The translations under genes were made by a program, and so were the position numbers. A stretch of 48,386 bases of DNA from Crocinitomicaceae bacterium (GTDB lineage Bacteria; Bacteroidota; Bacteroidia; Flavobacteriales_D; Crocinitomicaceae): assembly GCA_003247185.1 (NCBI GenBank), contig QKAV01000131.1:1-48386 (forward strand), read 5' to 3'. Below, one piece after another: positions 11,169 to 21,321 of this stretch. Within the stretch, counting starts at the first letter, position 1, and the number at the start of each line of letters is the position of its first letter. The notes below the pieces were generated by a model. That model did no database searches. It saw nothing but the letters and a program-made list of their open reading frames with translations, and was not told the DNA's origin.

Positions 11169-12143
11169 ATGAAAATGAGATTTCTTAAAGTAACTTTACT
11201 GTCTTGCGGCCTTGGAACAGCTGCCTTTGCTCAGCAAGACATGTCGTTAACACATTTCATTTATAACAAGATGACTTTAAATCCTGGAGAAACCGGATTG
11301 GATGAAGGGATTTGTGCTACTACGATCTACCGTAACCAGTGGGATAAGGTAAATGGTGCTCCAAACTCTGCCATTCTGAATCTTGAGGCGAATATGAACC
11401 GTTTCTTCCCTGGGGGAGTTGGTTTGTCATTTTATCACGATGAAATCGGATTTGTGCGTCAGAATAATTTACTGTTGAACTATTCTTATCCTTTAGAAAT
11501 TTCCGGAGTAGGAACTTTGGGATTAGGGTTAGGACTAGGGATTCAGAATATGGGGATGAGTCCTACATGGGAGCCACCTTCAACTTTAAATGACCCTACG
11601 TTACCCGTTGGATTCTCCGGTACAAAATTCGATTTGAATTTCGGACTTTATTTAAAGGGTGATGCAGGTTATTACGTGGGATTGTCTTCAACTCACCTTC
11701 CGCAATCCATTTTTGTTTCCAACGGATCTCTGGTAAACGGTGCTGCAGCAAGTACATTTAATGTTGTTCGTCACTACTACCTGATGGGAGGATATAAATA
11801 CAAAGACATCGTTACTGATGGTGATTTGGAAGGAAATGTTTTGTTGAGAACGGACATGGTGAAATTCTCTGCTGACCTTAATGCACGCTTTATTTGGAAG
11901 AATATGGCGTACGGAGGGTTGACATACAGAACATCCGATGCGGTCGCAATAATGTTAGGTGCTATGCCGCTCAAAATCATGAATGGACCAGGTGCTCCAG
12001 ACCTTACTGTGGGGTACTCTTATGATATTACAATCAACAAGTTTTCCAACATTTCAAGAGGTTCGCATGAGATCCTTTTGAAGTATTGTTATTACTTGCC
12101 ACCGATTCCAATTCAGAAATCGAAACACCCAAGATGGTTGTAA
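11169..12143 (+). CDS. PorP/SprF-family type IX secretion membrane protein
   Basis: ATG at 11169 gives a signal peptide MKMRFLKVTLLSCGLGTAAFAQQ; DMSLTHFIYNKMTLNPGETGLDEGICATTIYRNQWDKVNGAP is typical of PorP/SprF. The track start 11112 is a TTG with a non-signal-like N-terminus. Confidence 0.9.
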   Translation: MKMRFLKVTLLSCGLGTAAFAQQDMSLTHFIYNKMTLNPGETGLDEGICATTIYRNQWDKVNGAPNSAILNLEANMNRFFPGGVGLSFYHDEIGFVRQNNLLLNYSYPLEISGVGTLGLGLGLGIQNMGMSPTWEPPSTLNDPTLPVGFSGTKFDLNFGLYLKGDAGYYVGLSSTHLPQSIFVSNGSLVNGAAASTFNVVRHYYLMGGYKYKDIVTDGDLEGNVLLRTDMVKFSADLNARFIWKNMAYGGLTYRTSDAVAIMLGAMPLKIMNGPGAPDLTVGYSYDITINKFSNISRGSHEILLKYCYYLPPIPIQKSKHPRWL

Positions 12144-12260
12144 ATTATATTTTTTTTTAAAATATTTGTAACCAACTTCAAGGAACTTCCGTTATATCGA
12201 AAGATAGCTTGATCCTGTAAATTGTTAAAAAAGATATCCGGAAGAAAAAAAAGAGGTAGA

Positions 12261-13811
12261 ATGAAAAAACTTTTGTTATTTGCTGTAATGGGTGCTGTAC
12301 TAGCTTCATGTAGTACAAGAACCGGACATTTGACGGGGTCGTTGGGCCGTCCGGTATATCATCCGCAAATTCCTCTGGGAATGGTTTACATTCCGTCAGG
12401 TGGGTTCACCATGGGAGAAAACGATGGAGACGTTCCGTTTTTGCATCAAACCAGAGCAAAAACTGTGTCCGTTCAGGCGTTTTACATGGATCAGACTGAG
12501 ATTTCCAATAATGAGTATCGTCAGTTTGTTGAATGGGTAAGAGATTCAATCGCTCGTGAGAAGATTTATCTTTCGGATTTGATGGAAGATGAAGATGCGA
12601 GTCGTTTTATCAATTATCAGGACAATTATTTTGATGAGGGTGCATTGGAATATGTTGATTTCGATCCGTCCGATCGTGAATTGAACAGATCCGTTTTCTC
12701 ATTGAACTGGGACAGAAGATTTTATTATGACGACCCGGATCTTGTTCCGATTTTGGCAGATATGTATTATCCGCAACCGCAACGTTACTACAAACGTCGT
12801 GATATCGATGTTCGTAAGTTAATGTTCCGTTATTACTGGATCGATTTTGTTGAAGCTGCTAAACGTGGACGTATCAACATTACACCGGATGCGTATGACA
12901 AAGACGGAAACTTGTTAGTTCCTGAACACAGACAGTTGGAGACTCCTCCACATCCATTTACTGAAGAACCGCAAGGTCAGGATTTGGATATGAGTAACGG
13001 GATTAATAAGAAAGGTCAGTCAAATGCTATTCGTGGTCACGAGAACCGTCAGCGATTCATCATTGATGAGATCATTAATGTTTATCCGGATACTTTATGT
13101 TGGGTAAGAGACTTTACGTACTCTTTCCATGATCCAATGACAAATATGTACTTCTGGCATCCGGCTTATGATAATTACCCGGTAGTTGGTATTACATGGG
13201 TTCAGGCAAAAGCATTCTCAGTTTGGAGAACTCAGTTATTGAACAACTGGCTTGTTGCAATGGGAGATTTATTTGTGAATGATTTCCGTTTGCCAACTGA
13301 AGCAGAATGGGAAAGAGCATCACGTGGTGATTTGGAATTGTCTCAGTATCCTTGGGGTGGTCCTTACATCAGAAATGAGTCAGGATGTTTCCTTGGTAAC
13401 TTTAAGCCAATGAGAGGTCGTTACTTCGAAGATGGAGGTTTCCATACGGTAAAAGTATTCTCTTACAACCCGAATGGATGGGGATTGTACTGTATGGCCG
13501 GAAACGTTGCAGAGTGGTGTGAAACTGCTTACGACGAGTCAATGTATGAATTCTCACATGATTTGAATACAGATTACAGATATGATGCTATGGACTGGGA
13601 TCCACCATCAATGAAACGTAAAGTTTTAAGAGGTGGTTCATGGAAAGACATAGGCTATTACCTCAGAAACTCAACTCGTACGTTTGAATATCAGGATACT
13701 GCTAAATCATATATCGGGTATAGAAACGTAATGACGCACCTAGGACGTGGAGGACGTGATTTCACAAGAGAAGGTGGTGAAGAAATTCGAAGCGATATTC
13801 AACTTCGCTAG
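12261..13811 (+). CDS. gldK: Gliding motility / T9SS lipoprotein GldK
   Basis: ATG 12261 gives lipoprotein signal MKKLLLFAVMGAVLASC; FGE-sulfatase-like domain (IPSGGFTMGEND..., GNVAEWCETAYD, RGGSWKD); followed by gldL-M-N. Confidence 0.95.
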   Translation: MKKLLLFAVMGAVLASCSTRTGHLTGSLGRPVYHPQIPLGMVYIPSGGFTMGENDGDVPFLHQTRAKTVSVQAFYMDQTEISNNEYRQFVEWVRDSIAREKIYLSDLMEDEDASRFINYQDNYFDEGALEYVDFDPSDRELNRSVFSLNWDRRFYYDDPDLVPILADMYYPQPQRYYKRRDIDVRKLMFRYYWIDFVEAAKRGRINITPDAYDKDGNLLVPEHRQLETPPHPFTEEPQGQDLDMSNGINKKGQSNAIRGHENRQRFIIDEIINVYPDTLCWVRDFTYSFHDPMTNMYFWHPAYDNYPVVGITWVQAKAFSVWRTQLLNNWLVAMGDLFVNDFRLPTEAEWERASRGDLELSQYPWGGPYIRNESGCFLGNFKPMRGRYFEDGGFHTVKVFSYNPNGWGLYCMAGNVAEWCETAYDESMYEFSHDLNTDYRYDAMDWDPPSMKRKVLRGGSWKDIGYYLRNSTRTFEYQDTAKSYIGYRNVMTHLGRGGRDFTREGGEEIRSDIQLR

Positions 13812-13865
13812 AATAACAACAAACAAGTAGTAATTTTTTAATTAAACCTAAAAACAAGGAAAACT

Positions 13866-14684
13866 ATGAAACCAGGAAGTAAAGGATGGAAAAAGTTTAT
13901 GGCGAAGCTCTATGGATTTGGAGCGGCAGTTGTAATCGTTGGAGCGTTATTTAAAATTCAGCACTGGCCAGGGGCGTCAATCATGTTGACAGCGGGGCTT
14001 AGTACTGAGGCATTAATCTTCATCTTCTCGGCATTTGAACCGATCCATGAAGATCCAAATTGGGAGTTGGTATACCCGGAATTAGCATTAGGACATTCTG
14101 ATGATCTTGATCACGATGCACTTCCAGCTGCAAGTGGAAGAGGCGGAAGAGGTGGTTCAGGAATCACTGAAGAATTGGACAAAATGTTAGAAGAAGCAAA
14201 AATTGATTCTGCATTATTAGAAAGACTAGGAGACGGAATGCGTTCATTGGGAGAAAATGCTGCCCAATTGAAAGGTGTTACTTCTGCAGCGGCGGCAACG
14301 GATTCTTATGTTTCCAGCTTGCAAGCAGCTTCAGATAAAGTATCTTCTCTTTCTGATGCTTATGAGAAAGCTTCAGTTGCTATTTCAGGAATGACATCTA
14401 CTCAGGAAGAAGGACAGTCATTCGGAGAGCAAATGCAAAAAGTATCTAAAAATCTTGCTGCATTGAATAATGTATATGAATTACAATTGAAAGGTTCATC
14501 TGCACATTTGGAGGCTACTGAGAAATTCCAGTCTCAAGTTACTGATATGATGAAAAATCTTTCAGAGTCGGTTGAAGATACACGTCTGTACAAAGAAAAC
14601 ATGGCGATGTTGTCTAAAAACCTGACAGACTTGAATGCTGTATATGGTAATATGTTGAAAGCTATGACAATTACTAGATCGTAA
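13866..14684 (+). CDS. gldL: GldL, T9SS motor component
   Basis: Two N-terminal TM segments GWKKFMAKLYGFGAAVVIVGALFKIQHWPGASIMLTAGLSTEALIFIFSAFEP. Confidence 0.95.
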   Translation: MKPGSKGWKKFMAKLYGFGAAVVIVGALFKIQHWPGASIMLTAGLSTEALIFIFSAFEPIHEDPNWELVYPELALGHSDDLDHDALPAASGRGGRGGSGITEELDKMLEEAKIDSALLERLGDGMRSLGENAAQLKGVTSAAAATDSYVSSLQAASDKVSSLSDAYEKASVAISGMTSTQEEGQSFGEQMQKVSKNLAALNNVYELQLKGSSAHLEATEKFQSQVTDMMKNLSESVEDTRLYKENMAMLSKNLTDLNAVYGNMLKAMTITRS

Positions 14685-14749
14685 CTAGTTGTTACTTTCA
14701 AGAAATTGAACATTAATTAATTGTGTAACCAATTAAAAATTAATTAATC

Positions 14750-16495
14750 ATGGCAGGAGGAAAAGAAACCCCGAGGCAGAAGATGATCGGTATGATGTAC
14801 CTGGTACTTACCGCACTTCTGGCCTTAAACGTATCTAAAACAATTCTTGACGCTTTCGTAGCGATCGAGGAAAACATTCAGAAAGCGAATATCGTACAAG
14901 TTGATCGTGGTGACGGCTTTTACTCAGACGTAAAAGGTGAGATAGCAGCTACAAAAGGAGCTGATCAGGCTGCGAAAAAGAAGAAACTTGAGTACGTATT
15001 GAAGCAAATGGATGCTATCGACAAGGAAACAGCGACAATTATCAAAGAAATCGATGATATAAAAATTGATATTCTTAAAAAGTCCGGTGAAGCTGTCGAG
15101 AAGTTCGAGAATAATAGCGAAGAAGCTATCATGTGGAAAAAAGGTGAAGGTGTAAGACCAACACGTATGCACTTGATGGCAGTTCAAGCTAAGGACCAGT
15201 ATGATGTGCCTATGCACGAGATCATTGGTGAGGACATCAAAAATCCTACAGGATCTGGTAAAAAACTATGGGCAGATTTCAACAATTACAGAAATAAAAT
15301 TGTTGAATTGACAGGTTCTTATTCTTGGGGCGAAAGCAATAAGTTTGAAATTAAACCGGCGAGTATCAACGATTTCACAGATAACAATGATCTGACGAAA
15401 AAAGTTACTGCAATGGTTGAAAAATCAAAAGCTAACTTGAAAGAAGACAAGCAAGTTCTGATTGATCTTTACATGATGCTTACGAAGAAGGAGAAGAATA
15501 AAATGCACGACCAGGAGAATGTACATTGGATGGGACAAACATTCGATCACGCACCTCTTGTAGCGGCAGTAGCTTCTTTGTCTTCTATGCAACAGGATAT
15601 TTTGTCAGCACGTGCTTTAGCATTGGCTCACTGGAAAAGTAAAGTTACTACCGGTGAATATAGCTTCAACAAAATCATGCCTTTGGCTTATGGTCCTGTT
15701 GTAGCGAACAATGGTGATGAAGTTGAACTTAGCGTTATGATGGCTGCTTTTGACTCTGATAACCAACCAAAAGTTGTTGTTACAGAAGGAGCAACTGCAG
15801 AGGTTACTTATCCGCAGGATGGTACAGGTCGCGTTAAATTCAAAGCTGGTGGTGGAAACATGTCAGTTTCAGGAACGGTTTCGATTAAGAACAAGTCTGG
15901 CGTTGCTAAGACGGAGAAGTGGACGCATGATATCATTATCATGAAACCTCAAGGTTCGATCGAATTACCGGAATTGAATGTATTGTACCGTGGTTATCCA
16001 AATAAAGTGGATCCTACCGCTTCAGGATATCCTACAACAATCCTTACTGGTGAAAACTGTTCGGTTACTAAATCCGGAAACTTATATGTTGCAAGTCCAG
16101 GAAAAGGTAAATCTGCTTTCTTAACAGTTTCTGGTAAGTCTGCAGACGGTAAGACAGTAAAATTGAAAAGAGTGGAATACCGCGTTTCGAATCTACCGGA
16201 TCCGGTATTGTACTGGGGTAACTCGAAAAGTGGTGAAAAAGCTTCTAAATCTTCAACATTGTTGATAGCGAAGTATCCACCTGAAATTCCATTGAAAGCT
16301 GAGTTTACTTTGATTAAATGGACATGTTTTGCACCAGGATTGAAAGGTGCGCCTCCAACAGGAGCAGGAAGCAGTATTGCTGGAGCATCTCAATTGATCC
16401 GTGCGGTTGCGCCAGGGTCAGGAGTAAGTTTCAACGCGACTGTTAAAGGTCCTGATGGAATGGCTAGACAAATTGGAGGTTCTTGGAGTATATAA
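14750..16495 (+). CDS. gldM: GldM, T9SS motor component
   Basis: MAGGKETPRQKMIGMMYLVLTALLALNVSKTILDAFVAIEE. Confidence 0.96.
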   Translation: MAGGKETPRQKMIGMMYLVLTALLALNVSKTILDAFVAIEENIQKANIVQVDRGDGFYSDVKGEIAATKGADQAAKKKKLEYVLKQMDAIDKETATIIKEIDDIKIDILKKSGEAVEKFENNSEEAIMWKKGEGVRPTRMHLMAVQAKDQYDVPMHEIIGEDIKNPTGSGKKLWADFNNYRNKIVELTGSYSWGESNKFEIKPASINDFTDNNDLTKKVTAMVEKSKANLKEDKQVLIDLYMMLTKKEKNKMHDQENVHWMGQTFDHAPLVAAVASLSSMQQDILSARALALAHWKSKVTTGEYSFNKIMPLAYGPVVANNGDEVELSVMMAAFDSDNQPKVVVTEGATAEVTYPQDGTGRVKFKAGGGNMSVSGTVSIKNKSGVAKTEKWTHDIIIMKPQGSIELPELNVLYRGYPNKVDPTASGYPTTILTGENCSVTKSGNLYVASPGKGKSAFLTVSGKSADGKTVKLKRVEYRVSNLPDPVLYWGNSKSGEKASKSSTLLIAKYPPEIPLKAEFTLIKWTCFAPGLKGAPPTGAGSSIAGASQLIRAVAPGSGVSFNATVKGPDGMARQIGGSWSI

Positions 16496-16543
16496 TTAAT
16501 AATTGATTCGTAAATATTAATTAGTGTTGAACGCCCTTACAAA

Positions 16544-17590
16544 ATGAATGATATGAAAAAGTTATTTATTGGATTGATGATGTTGACTGGTTTTTCTGCC
16601 TCTGCACAAATAGAGGAGATAAACGGTGGACCGGTCAATGTGCCTTCTGAGGGCATAATCGATGGGGTGTTCATTCAGGAGCATATTCCTACAAAGAGAA
16701 TGATCCCTTACGAGTATGTCCGAGAAGCAGATGCGATTTGGAGCAGACGTGTGTGGGAATACATAGATTTGCGTGAAAAAATCAACTTGCCGATGTATTA
16801 TCCTCTGGATGAAATGCAAGGTGGAGTTTGGACAAAGAATGCATCGAGATGGAGTCTTTGGACAGTAATCAGAACACACGTTTTAAATGGAGATTTAACA
16901 GTATTCTCACCATATAATCCGGTTCTTATGGGATTCGGTGGATTGGATGGAGATCAGTTGAAGTATCCGATTAAGCCTGAACCAGGGTTGAATTATTATA
17001 CTGATTCGGTTTTCAGAAACCAATTGGCATACTACCTTGGAAAGGTTGGTCAACCAGGTACGGTTCCGTTATTGGATGAAGATCCTAACTCTCCGAACTT
17101 TGGTGAACCATTAGTAGTGTGGGATCCTGTTCTGCAGATTGAAAGTTATGTTTACGATCCGCCGGATACCACATGGTATACATCTAAGGATATCGTTCAA
17201 TATCGTTTGAAGGAAGATTGGTTCCTTGATAAAGAAAGATCAATTCTGGATGTTAGAATCATTGCTCTGGCTCCTGTTGTTTACGACACGGATAAGGATC
17301 CAAACGGGCAGATCCAGATTACAGGTATGTCTGAATTGTTCTGGTTGTATTTCCCGCATTGTAGATTTGTCTTCAACAACTACTTTGTTTACAACGACAA
17401 GAACGACGCGCAATGGATGAGTTTCGATGACTTATTTTGGAAGAGAAGATTCAATTCTGTGGCTTATAAAGTAAGTAATACTTACGATCGTAAGATTGAA
17501 AGCTATAGAACAGGTGTTGATGCACTTTTTGAATCTGAAGCCATTAAAAATGAGATCAGAAACATTGAACATGATGTTTGGTCATTCTAA
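16544..17590 (+). CDS. gldN: GldN, T9SS component
   Basis: Signal peptide; YVREADAIWSRRVWEYIDLREKINLPMYYPLDEMQGG; last of gldKLMN. Confidence 0.95.
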   Translation: MNDMKKLFIGLMMLTGFSASAQIEEINGGPVNVPSEGIIDGVFIQEHIPTKRMIPYEYVREADAIWSRRVWEYIDLREKINLPMYYPLDEMQGGVWTKNASRWSLWTVIRTHVLNGDLTVFSPYNPVLMGFGGLDGDQLKYPIKPEPGLNYYTDSVFRNQLAYYLGKVGQPGTVPLLDEDPNSPNFGEPLVVWDPVLQIESYVYDPPDTTWYTSKDIVQYRLKEDWFLDKERSILDVRIIALAPVVYDTDKDPNGQIQITGMSELFWLYFPHCRFVFNNYFVYNDKNDAQWMSFDDLFWKRRFNSVAYKVSNTYDRKIESYRTGVDALFESEAIKNEIRNIEHDVWSF

Positions 17591-17611
17591 GAATACTTAA
17601 AACAAAACATG

Positions 17612-17642
17612 AAGCCCTTCGATATTCGGAGGGCTTTTTTTA
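17612..17642 (+). terminator. Terminator after gldKLMN operon
   Basis: aagcccttcga-tat-tcggagggctt (11 pairs, one G-U) followed by T run. Confidence 0.85.
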
Positions 17643-17670
17643 TATTTAAAGACACTAATAAATTGCACTT

Positions 17671-18564
17671 ATGAAAAGACTAGCTACACTTTCACTTATT
17701 GGTCTGGTATTGGTTTCCTGTGGAGGAAACGATCCGGATAACAGAACGATTGCAGATTTTATTAAAGATGCTGCGAATAAAACCGAGCAAAGTTTAAAGC
17801 CCCAAAAGGTTTCCATTGATGATCTTTTTTCAAATGAATATGAAAGTGGGCAAAGCCTGGAATTTGAAGGAGTGATAGGTGCTATACCCTCCACAATAAC
17901 ATGGTCCGGAGGTAGAATGAATGTAAAGATTGTTGAAAGAAGAAATCAGACAGGGGGAAGATCGATAGGATTGGATATGCCTTTGGGAACAAGTGAGAAT
18001 CATGTACATGAGTTACCTGAGAAATATCAGCAAAGTGATTTGAAGGTTGTTGCAGATGACGGAACTGTTCTGGGTGTTGGAGATATAGTTAAAGTAAAGG
18101 CGAATGGCTACTATCGTTCGGGAGACTATTGTACACTTGATGTTGTAAGTGTAAAAGCAGTGGATAAGGATTTCGATGAATCTGTATTTGAGACGGCGGT
18201 TCCATTGACTAACGCTATTTTAAATGATACGGCACAGAAGTCTGTATACACTTATATGGAGGGAACATTTTCTATTCCTTCCGTATTCTTCTCAATGTAC
18301 GGTGAGATTGGATTAAATTTCGCGACAAAAACAAATTCGCAGATAGATAAAGTTGACGTATTGGTTGGAGAGGGGCCCAGCACAATGAATAACCTGCCGG
18401 ATAGTTATTCGGCAAAGGATTTGATCGTGAGAGATTTTAATGGAGACGAGATCAAAAGAGGGGCTAAGGTTCGCGTTTATGGCGTGTGGGATCGTTATTC
18501 TTTTAAATCATCTATGGATGGTCCGAATGGTAAGTTCAAACTGGAGGAGATAGTTGCTCAATAA
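17671..18564 (+). CDS. Lipoprotein with two tandem OB-fold-like repeats
   Basis: Lipobox LVLVSC; internally repeated pattern ELPEKYQQSDLKVVADDGTVLGVGDIVKVKANGYYRS / NLPDSYSAKDLIVRDFNGDEIKRGAKVRVYGVWDRYS. Confidence 0.7.
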   Translation: MKRLATLSLIGLVLVSCGGNDPDNRTIADFIKDAANKTEQSLKPQKVSIDDLFSNEYESGQSLEFEGVIGAIPSTITWSGGRMNVKIVERRNQTGGRSIGLDMPLGTSENHVHELPEKYQQSDLKVVADDGTVLGVGDIVKVKANGYYRSGDYCTLDVVSVKAVDKDFDESVFETAVPLTNAILNDTAQKSVYTYMEGTFSIPSVFFSMYGEIGLNFATKTNSQIDKVDVLVGEGPSTMNNLPDSYSAKDLIVRDFNGDEIKRGAKVRVYGVWDRYSFKSSMDGPNGKFKLEEIVAQ

Positions 18565-18570
18565 AGTATG

Positions 18571-18612
18571 GCCCTGACTCCCGATAATTATCGGGATCGT
18601 CAGGGCTTTTTT
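18571..18612 (+). terminator. Rho-independent terminator
   Basis: gccctgac-t-cccgat-aatt-atcggg-atc-gtcagggc followed by TTTTTT. Confidence 0.85.
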
Positions 18613-18647
18613 GTTGTTTGTTGCAAGGAAACAACTTTCTTTGCACT

Positions 18648-20585
18648 ATGATAAATCTGGATCATTTAGGGGTATACCTCCCGCAGGGATATTTATTTCA
18701 GGACATAAGTCTGCAGATCAATAAAAAAGATCGGATCGGACTGGTTGGAAAAAACGGGGCAGGGAAGTCAACTCTGTTGAAAATAATAGCGGGGTGGAAC
18801 GCACCGAGTGAAGGACAGGTGCACAAGCCGAATAATTGTTCAATTGGATTTCTAACTCAGGATATTGAGATTGACTCGAAAAGTACTGTGAACGATTATG
18901 TTTATTATTCAAACATAAAACTGACGGAAGTAAGATCCGGAATAGATAGAATAAATCACGAATTGGTTAACCGGACGGATTATGAGTCCGAGGACTATTT
19001 AAAGTTACTGGATGATATCAATGAGTTGAACCACCAGTATAATTTGCTGGAGGGATATCAATGGGCAGAAAAGGTCAGTAGTACGCTAAAAGGACTTGGT
19101 TTTTCAGATAGTGATCTGGAACAATCGCTGGAAAAGTTTTCCGGAGGGTGGAAAATGAGAGCAGAGTTGGCCAAATTACTGGTCAATGATCCCGACATTT
19201 TATTGCTGGATGAGCCTACGAACCATTTGGACATTATTTCGATTGCCTGGTTGGAAAACTACCTCAAGACATTTAACGGAGCAGTAATTGTTATTTCGCA
19301 CGATCGGATGTTTCTGGATAATGTTACGAATCGTACACTTGAGATCAGTAATGGAAGAGTCCTGGATTTTGCGTTTCCATATTCGAAGTACAAGGAAGTT
19401 CGTGCCGAGGAATTGGAACGAATGGCTTCTGCTAAAAAAATGCAGGATAAAGAAATCAAGCACACGGAGGAATTGATCAATAAGTTCAGAGCGAAAAAGA
19501 ACAAAGCTGCCTTTGCACAATCGCTCATTAAAAAATTGGAAAAAACAGAACGAATTGAGGTAGATGATGATTCGGTTCGAGGCTTAAATATCACTTTTCC
19601 GTTATCTGTCCAACCCGGAAAATGGGTGTTACAACTCGAAAATGTAGGGAAAAGTTACGGATCAAAACTACTCTTTAAAGATGTAAACCTCACCTTGGGA
19701 AGAGGTGAAAAGATCGCATTGTTGGGAGCAAATGGTATGGGTAAATCGACCCTGATTAAGTGCATTACCAATGAAATAGATCATGAAGGAAAGATTGAGT
19801 ATGGGCATAATGTAATGATTGGCTATTTTGCCCAGGATCAGGCTGAAAAACTGGATAAAGAGAAAACTGTTCTGGAAACTGTAGATGAAGTGGCAAAAGG
19901 AGATGCGAGAAATAATCTTCGCGGATTACTTGGAGCTTTCTTATTTCAGGGAGAAGATGTCGATAAAAAGGTCAGTGTTCTGTCCGGAGGCGAACGTACC
20001 CGTCTGGCATTATGCAAAATGCTTTTAAGCCCTTCTAACGTGCTTATTCTGGATGAGCCGACTAATCACCTTGATATTCAGAGTAAGTCGATTTTAAAGG
20101 ACGCGCTGAAGAAATATGAAGGAAGTTTTATCATCGTTTCTCACGACAGAGAGTTCGTCAATGGTCTCACAAACAGAATTTGGGATATTGAAGACCACAA
20201 GTTGAAGGTGCATCATTTTGAGTTGAAGGAATTCTTAGATCGAAAATTGAGTAATCTGAATCAGGACTCATCAGGAAAAGAGATTGAAAAAGTTGCAGGA
20301 GGTGTTGAGACGAAGTCTGAGAAAGAGAATGATTACGCGATCAATAAAGAGCTTAAGAGATCAATTAATAAACTCGAAAATCAGATCAAGAAAAATGAAC
20401 GAAGGATCAGTGAGCTGGAACAGGAGATAAGTGAGTGGGATCAGGTTTTAGCAGAGTTGGACTATTCGAATGCCGAAGAATCTGAGAGTAAATTGTCGCA
20501 ATACAATAAATTAAAAGAAGAATTGGAGCAGGAAATGACTGCCTGGGAGGTAAACAGTGAAGAGTTAATAAGGCTTGGATCCTGA
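18648..20585 (+). CDS. ABC-F family ATP-binding protein
   Basis: Two ABC domains (GKNGAGKST..., GANGMGKST...), no TM segments; ATG 18648 (MINLDHLGVYLPQG) preferred over TTG 18618. Confidence 0.94.
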   Translation: MINLDHLGVYLPQGYLFQDISLQINKKDRIGLVGKNGAGKSTLLKIIAGWNAPSEGQVHKPNNCSIGFLTQDIEIDSKSTVNDYVYYSNIKLTEVRSGIDRINHELVNRTDYESEDYLKLLDDINELNHQYNLLEGYQWAEKVSSTLKGLGFSDSDLEQSLEKFSGGWKMRAELAKLLVNDPDILLLDEPTNHLDIISIAWLENYLKTFNGAVIVISHDRMFLDNVTNRTLEISNGRVLDFAFPYSKYKEVRAEELERMASAKKMQDKEIKHTEELINKFRAKKNKAAFAQSLIKKLEKTERIEVDDDSVRGLNITFPLSVQPGKWVLQLENVGKSYGSKLLFKDVNLTLGRGEKIALLGANGMGKSTLIKCITNEIDHEGKIEYGHNVMIGYFAQDQAEKLDKEKTVLETVDEVAKGDARNNLRGLLGAFLFQGEDVDKKVSVLSGGERTRLALCKMLLSPSNVLILDEPTNHLDIQSKSILKDALKKYEGSFIIVSHDREFVNGLTNRIWDIEDHKLKVHHFELKEFLDRKLSNLNQDSSGKEIEKVAGGVETKSEKENDYAINKELKRSINKLENQIKKNERRISELEQEISEWDQVLAELDYSNAEESESKLSQYNKLKEELEQEMTAWEVNSEELIRLGS

Positions 20586-20852
20586 TTTCTTGTTATGTCT
20601 GGCAATGCGTTTTTGCCGCTTTAAATTTTTCTTGATTGATTTCTTTGCTTCTTTCGTCTGAAGGCTCCAATAATGCTTGTAGGCTTCCTTTTTGGCTTTC
20701 TCAGCTTGTTTTGATTGTTCCTTTTCACGTTTAGCAAGTTCTTTCTCTGCATCTTCAACAGTTGCAGGTGTATTCCCTGGATTCTTTGATCCACAGGATG
20801 TAACAATGGTTACCAGCAATAAAACAAGTATTTTATTCGTTAAGAACTTCAT
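20565..20852 (-). CDS. Small basic lipoprotein
   Basis: ATG at 20852: MKFLTNKILVLLLVTIVTSCGSKN...; the upstream part of the track ORF overlaps the divergent gene and is probably spurious. Confidence 0.7.
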   Translation of the reverse strand: MKFLTNKILVLLLVTIVTSCGSKNPGNTPATVEDAEKELAKREKEQSKQAEKAKKEAYKHYWSLQTKEAKKSIKKNLKRQKRIARHNKKSGSKPY

Positions 20853-20854
20853 CG

Positions 20855-20862
20855 TATATTTG
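20855..20862 (+). promoter_or_regulatory. Putative -7 box TATATTTG within the 16-bp divergent gap
   Basis: Perfect TAnnTTTG match 6 nt before ATG 20869. Confidence 0.5.
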
Positions 20863-20868
20863 AACGAA

Positions 20869-21294
20869 ATGAAGGTACAATTTATTTTACTTATACTTCT
20901 TACAGGTAGTCTTTTTGGGTGCAAGAAGAATGCTACCAATCCCGTTCCCAATATACCATTTGATGTCACAATTAATCTGACATTACCTTCTTACAGTGCC
21001 TTGATTGGTGTCGGTGGATATGCTTATGTAAATGCGGGCTCAAAAGGAGTGATTGTATATCACAGAGGTGTAAGCGATTTCGTTGCATTTGACAGACATT
21101 CTCCGGCAGATCCGAATGGGAGTTGTGCTACGCCATTAACCCCGGATACGAATAATTTTCTTGTATTACTGGATGTATGTAACGATGCTCAGTTTTCACT
21201 TTACGACGGTTCTCCGATTAAGAACTGCGATTTCGGTTTAAGGCAATATGCCACGGCATGGAATGGAGGAGATCAACTCAGAATTTATAATTGA
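20869..21294 (+). CDS. Small lipoprotein of unknown function
   Basis: ATG 20869 gives MKVQFILLILLTGSLFGCKKNATNPVPNIPFDVTINLTLPSYSALIGVGGYAYV...; the earlier start in the track (20692) lies antisense to the neighbour. Confidence 0.8.
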   Translation: MKVQFILLILLTGSLFGCKKNATNPVPNIPFDVTINLTLPSYSALIGVGGYAYVNAGSKGVIVYHRGVSDFVAFDRHSPADPNGSCATPLTPDTNNFLVLLDVCNDAQFSLYDGSPIKNCDFGLRQYATAWNGGDQLRIYN

Positions 21295-21321
21295 TTATTA
21301 TCTTCGCGTAAATTTTCACAA

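Noticed and set aside
20692-20868. N-terminal 59 aa of the plus ORF beginning at 20692
   Set aside because: Fully antisense to the small lipoprotein gene; ATG 20869 gives a clean lipoprotein signal.
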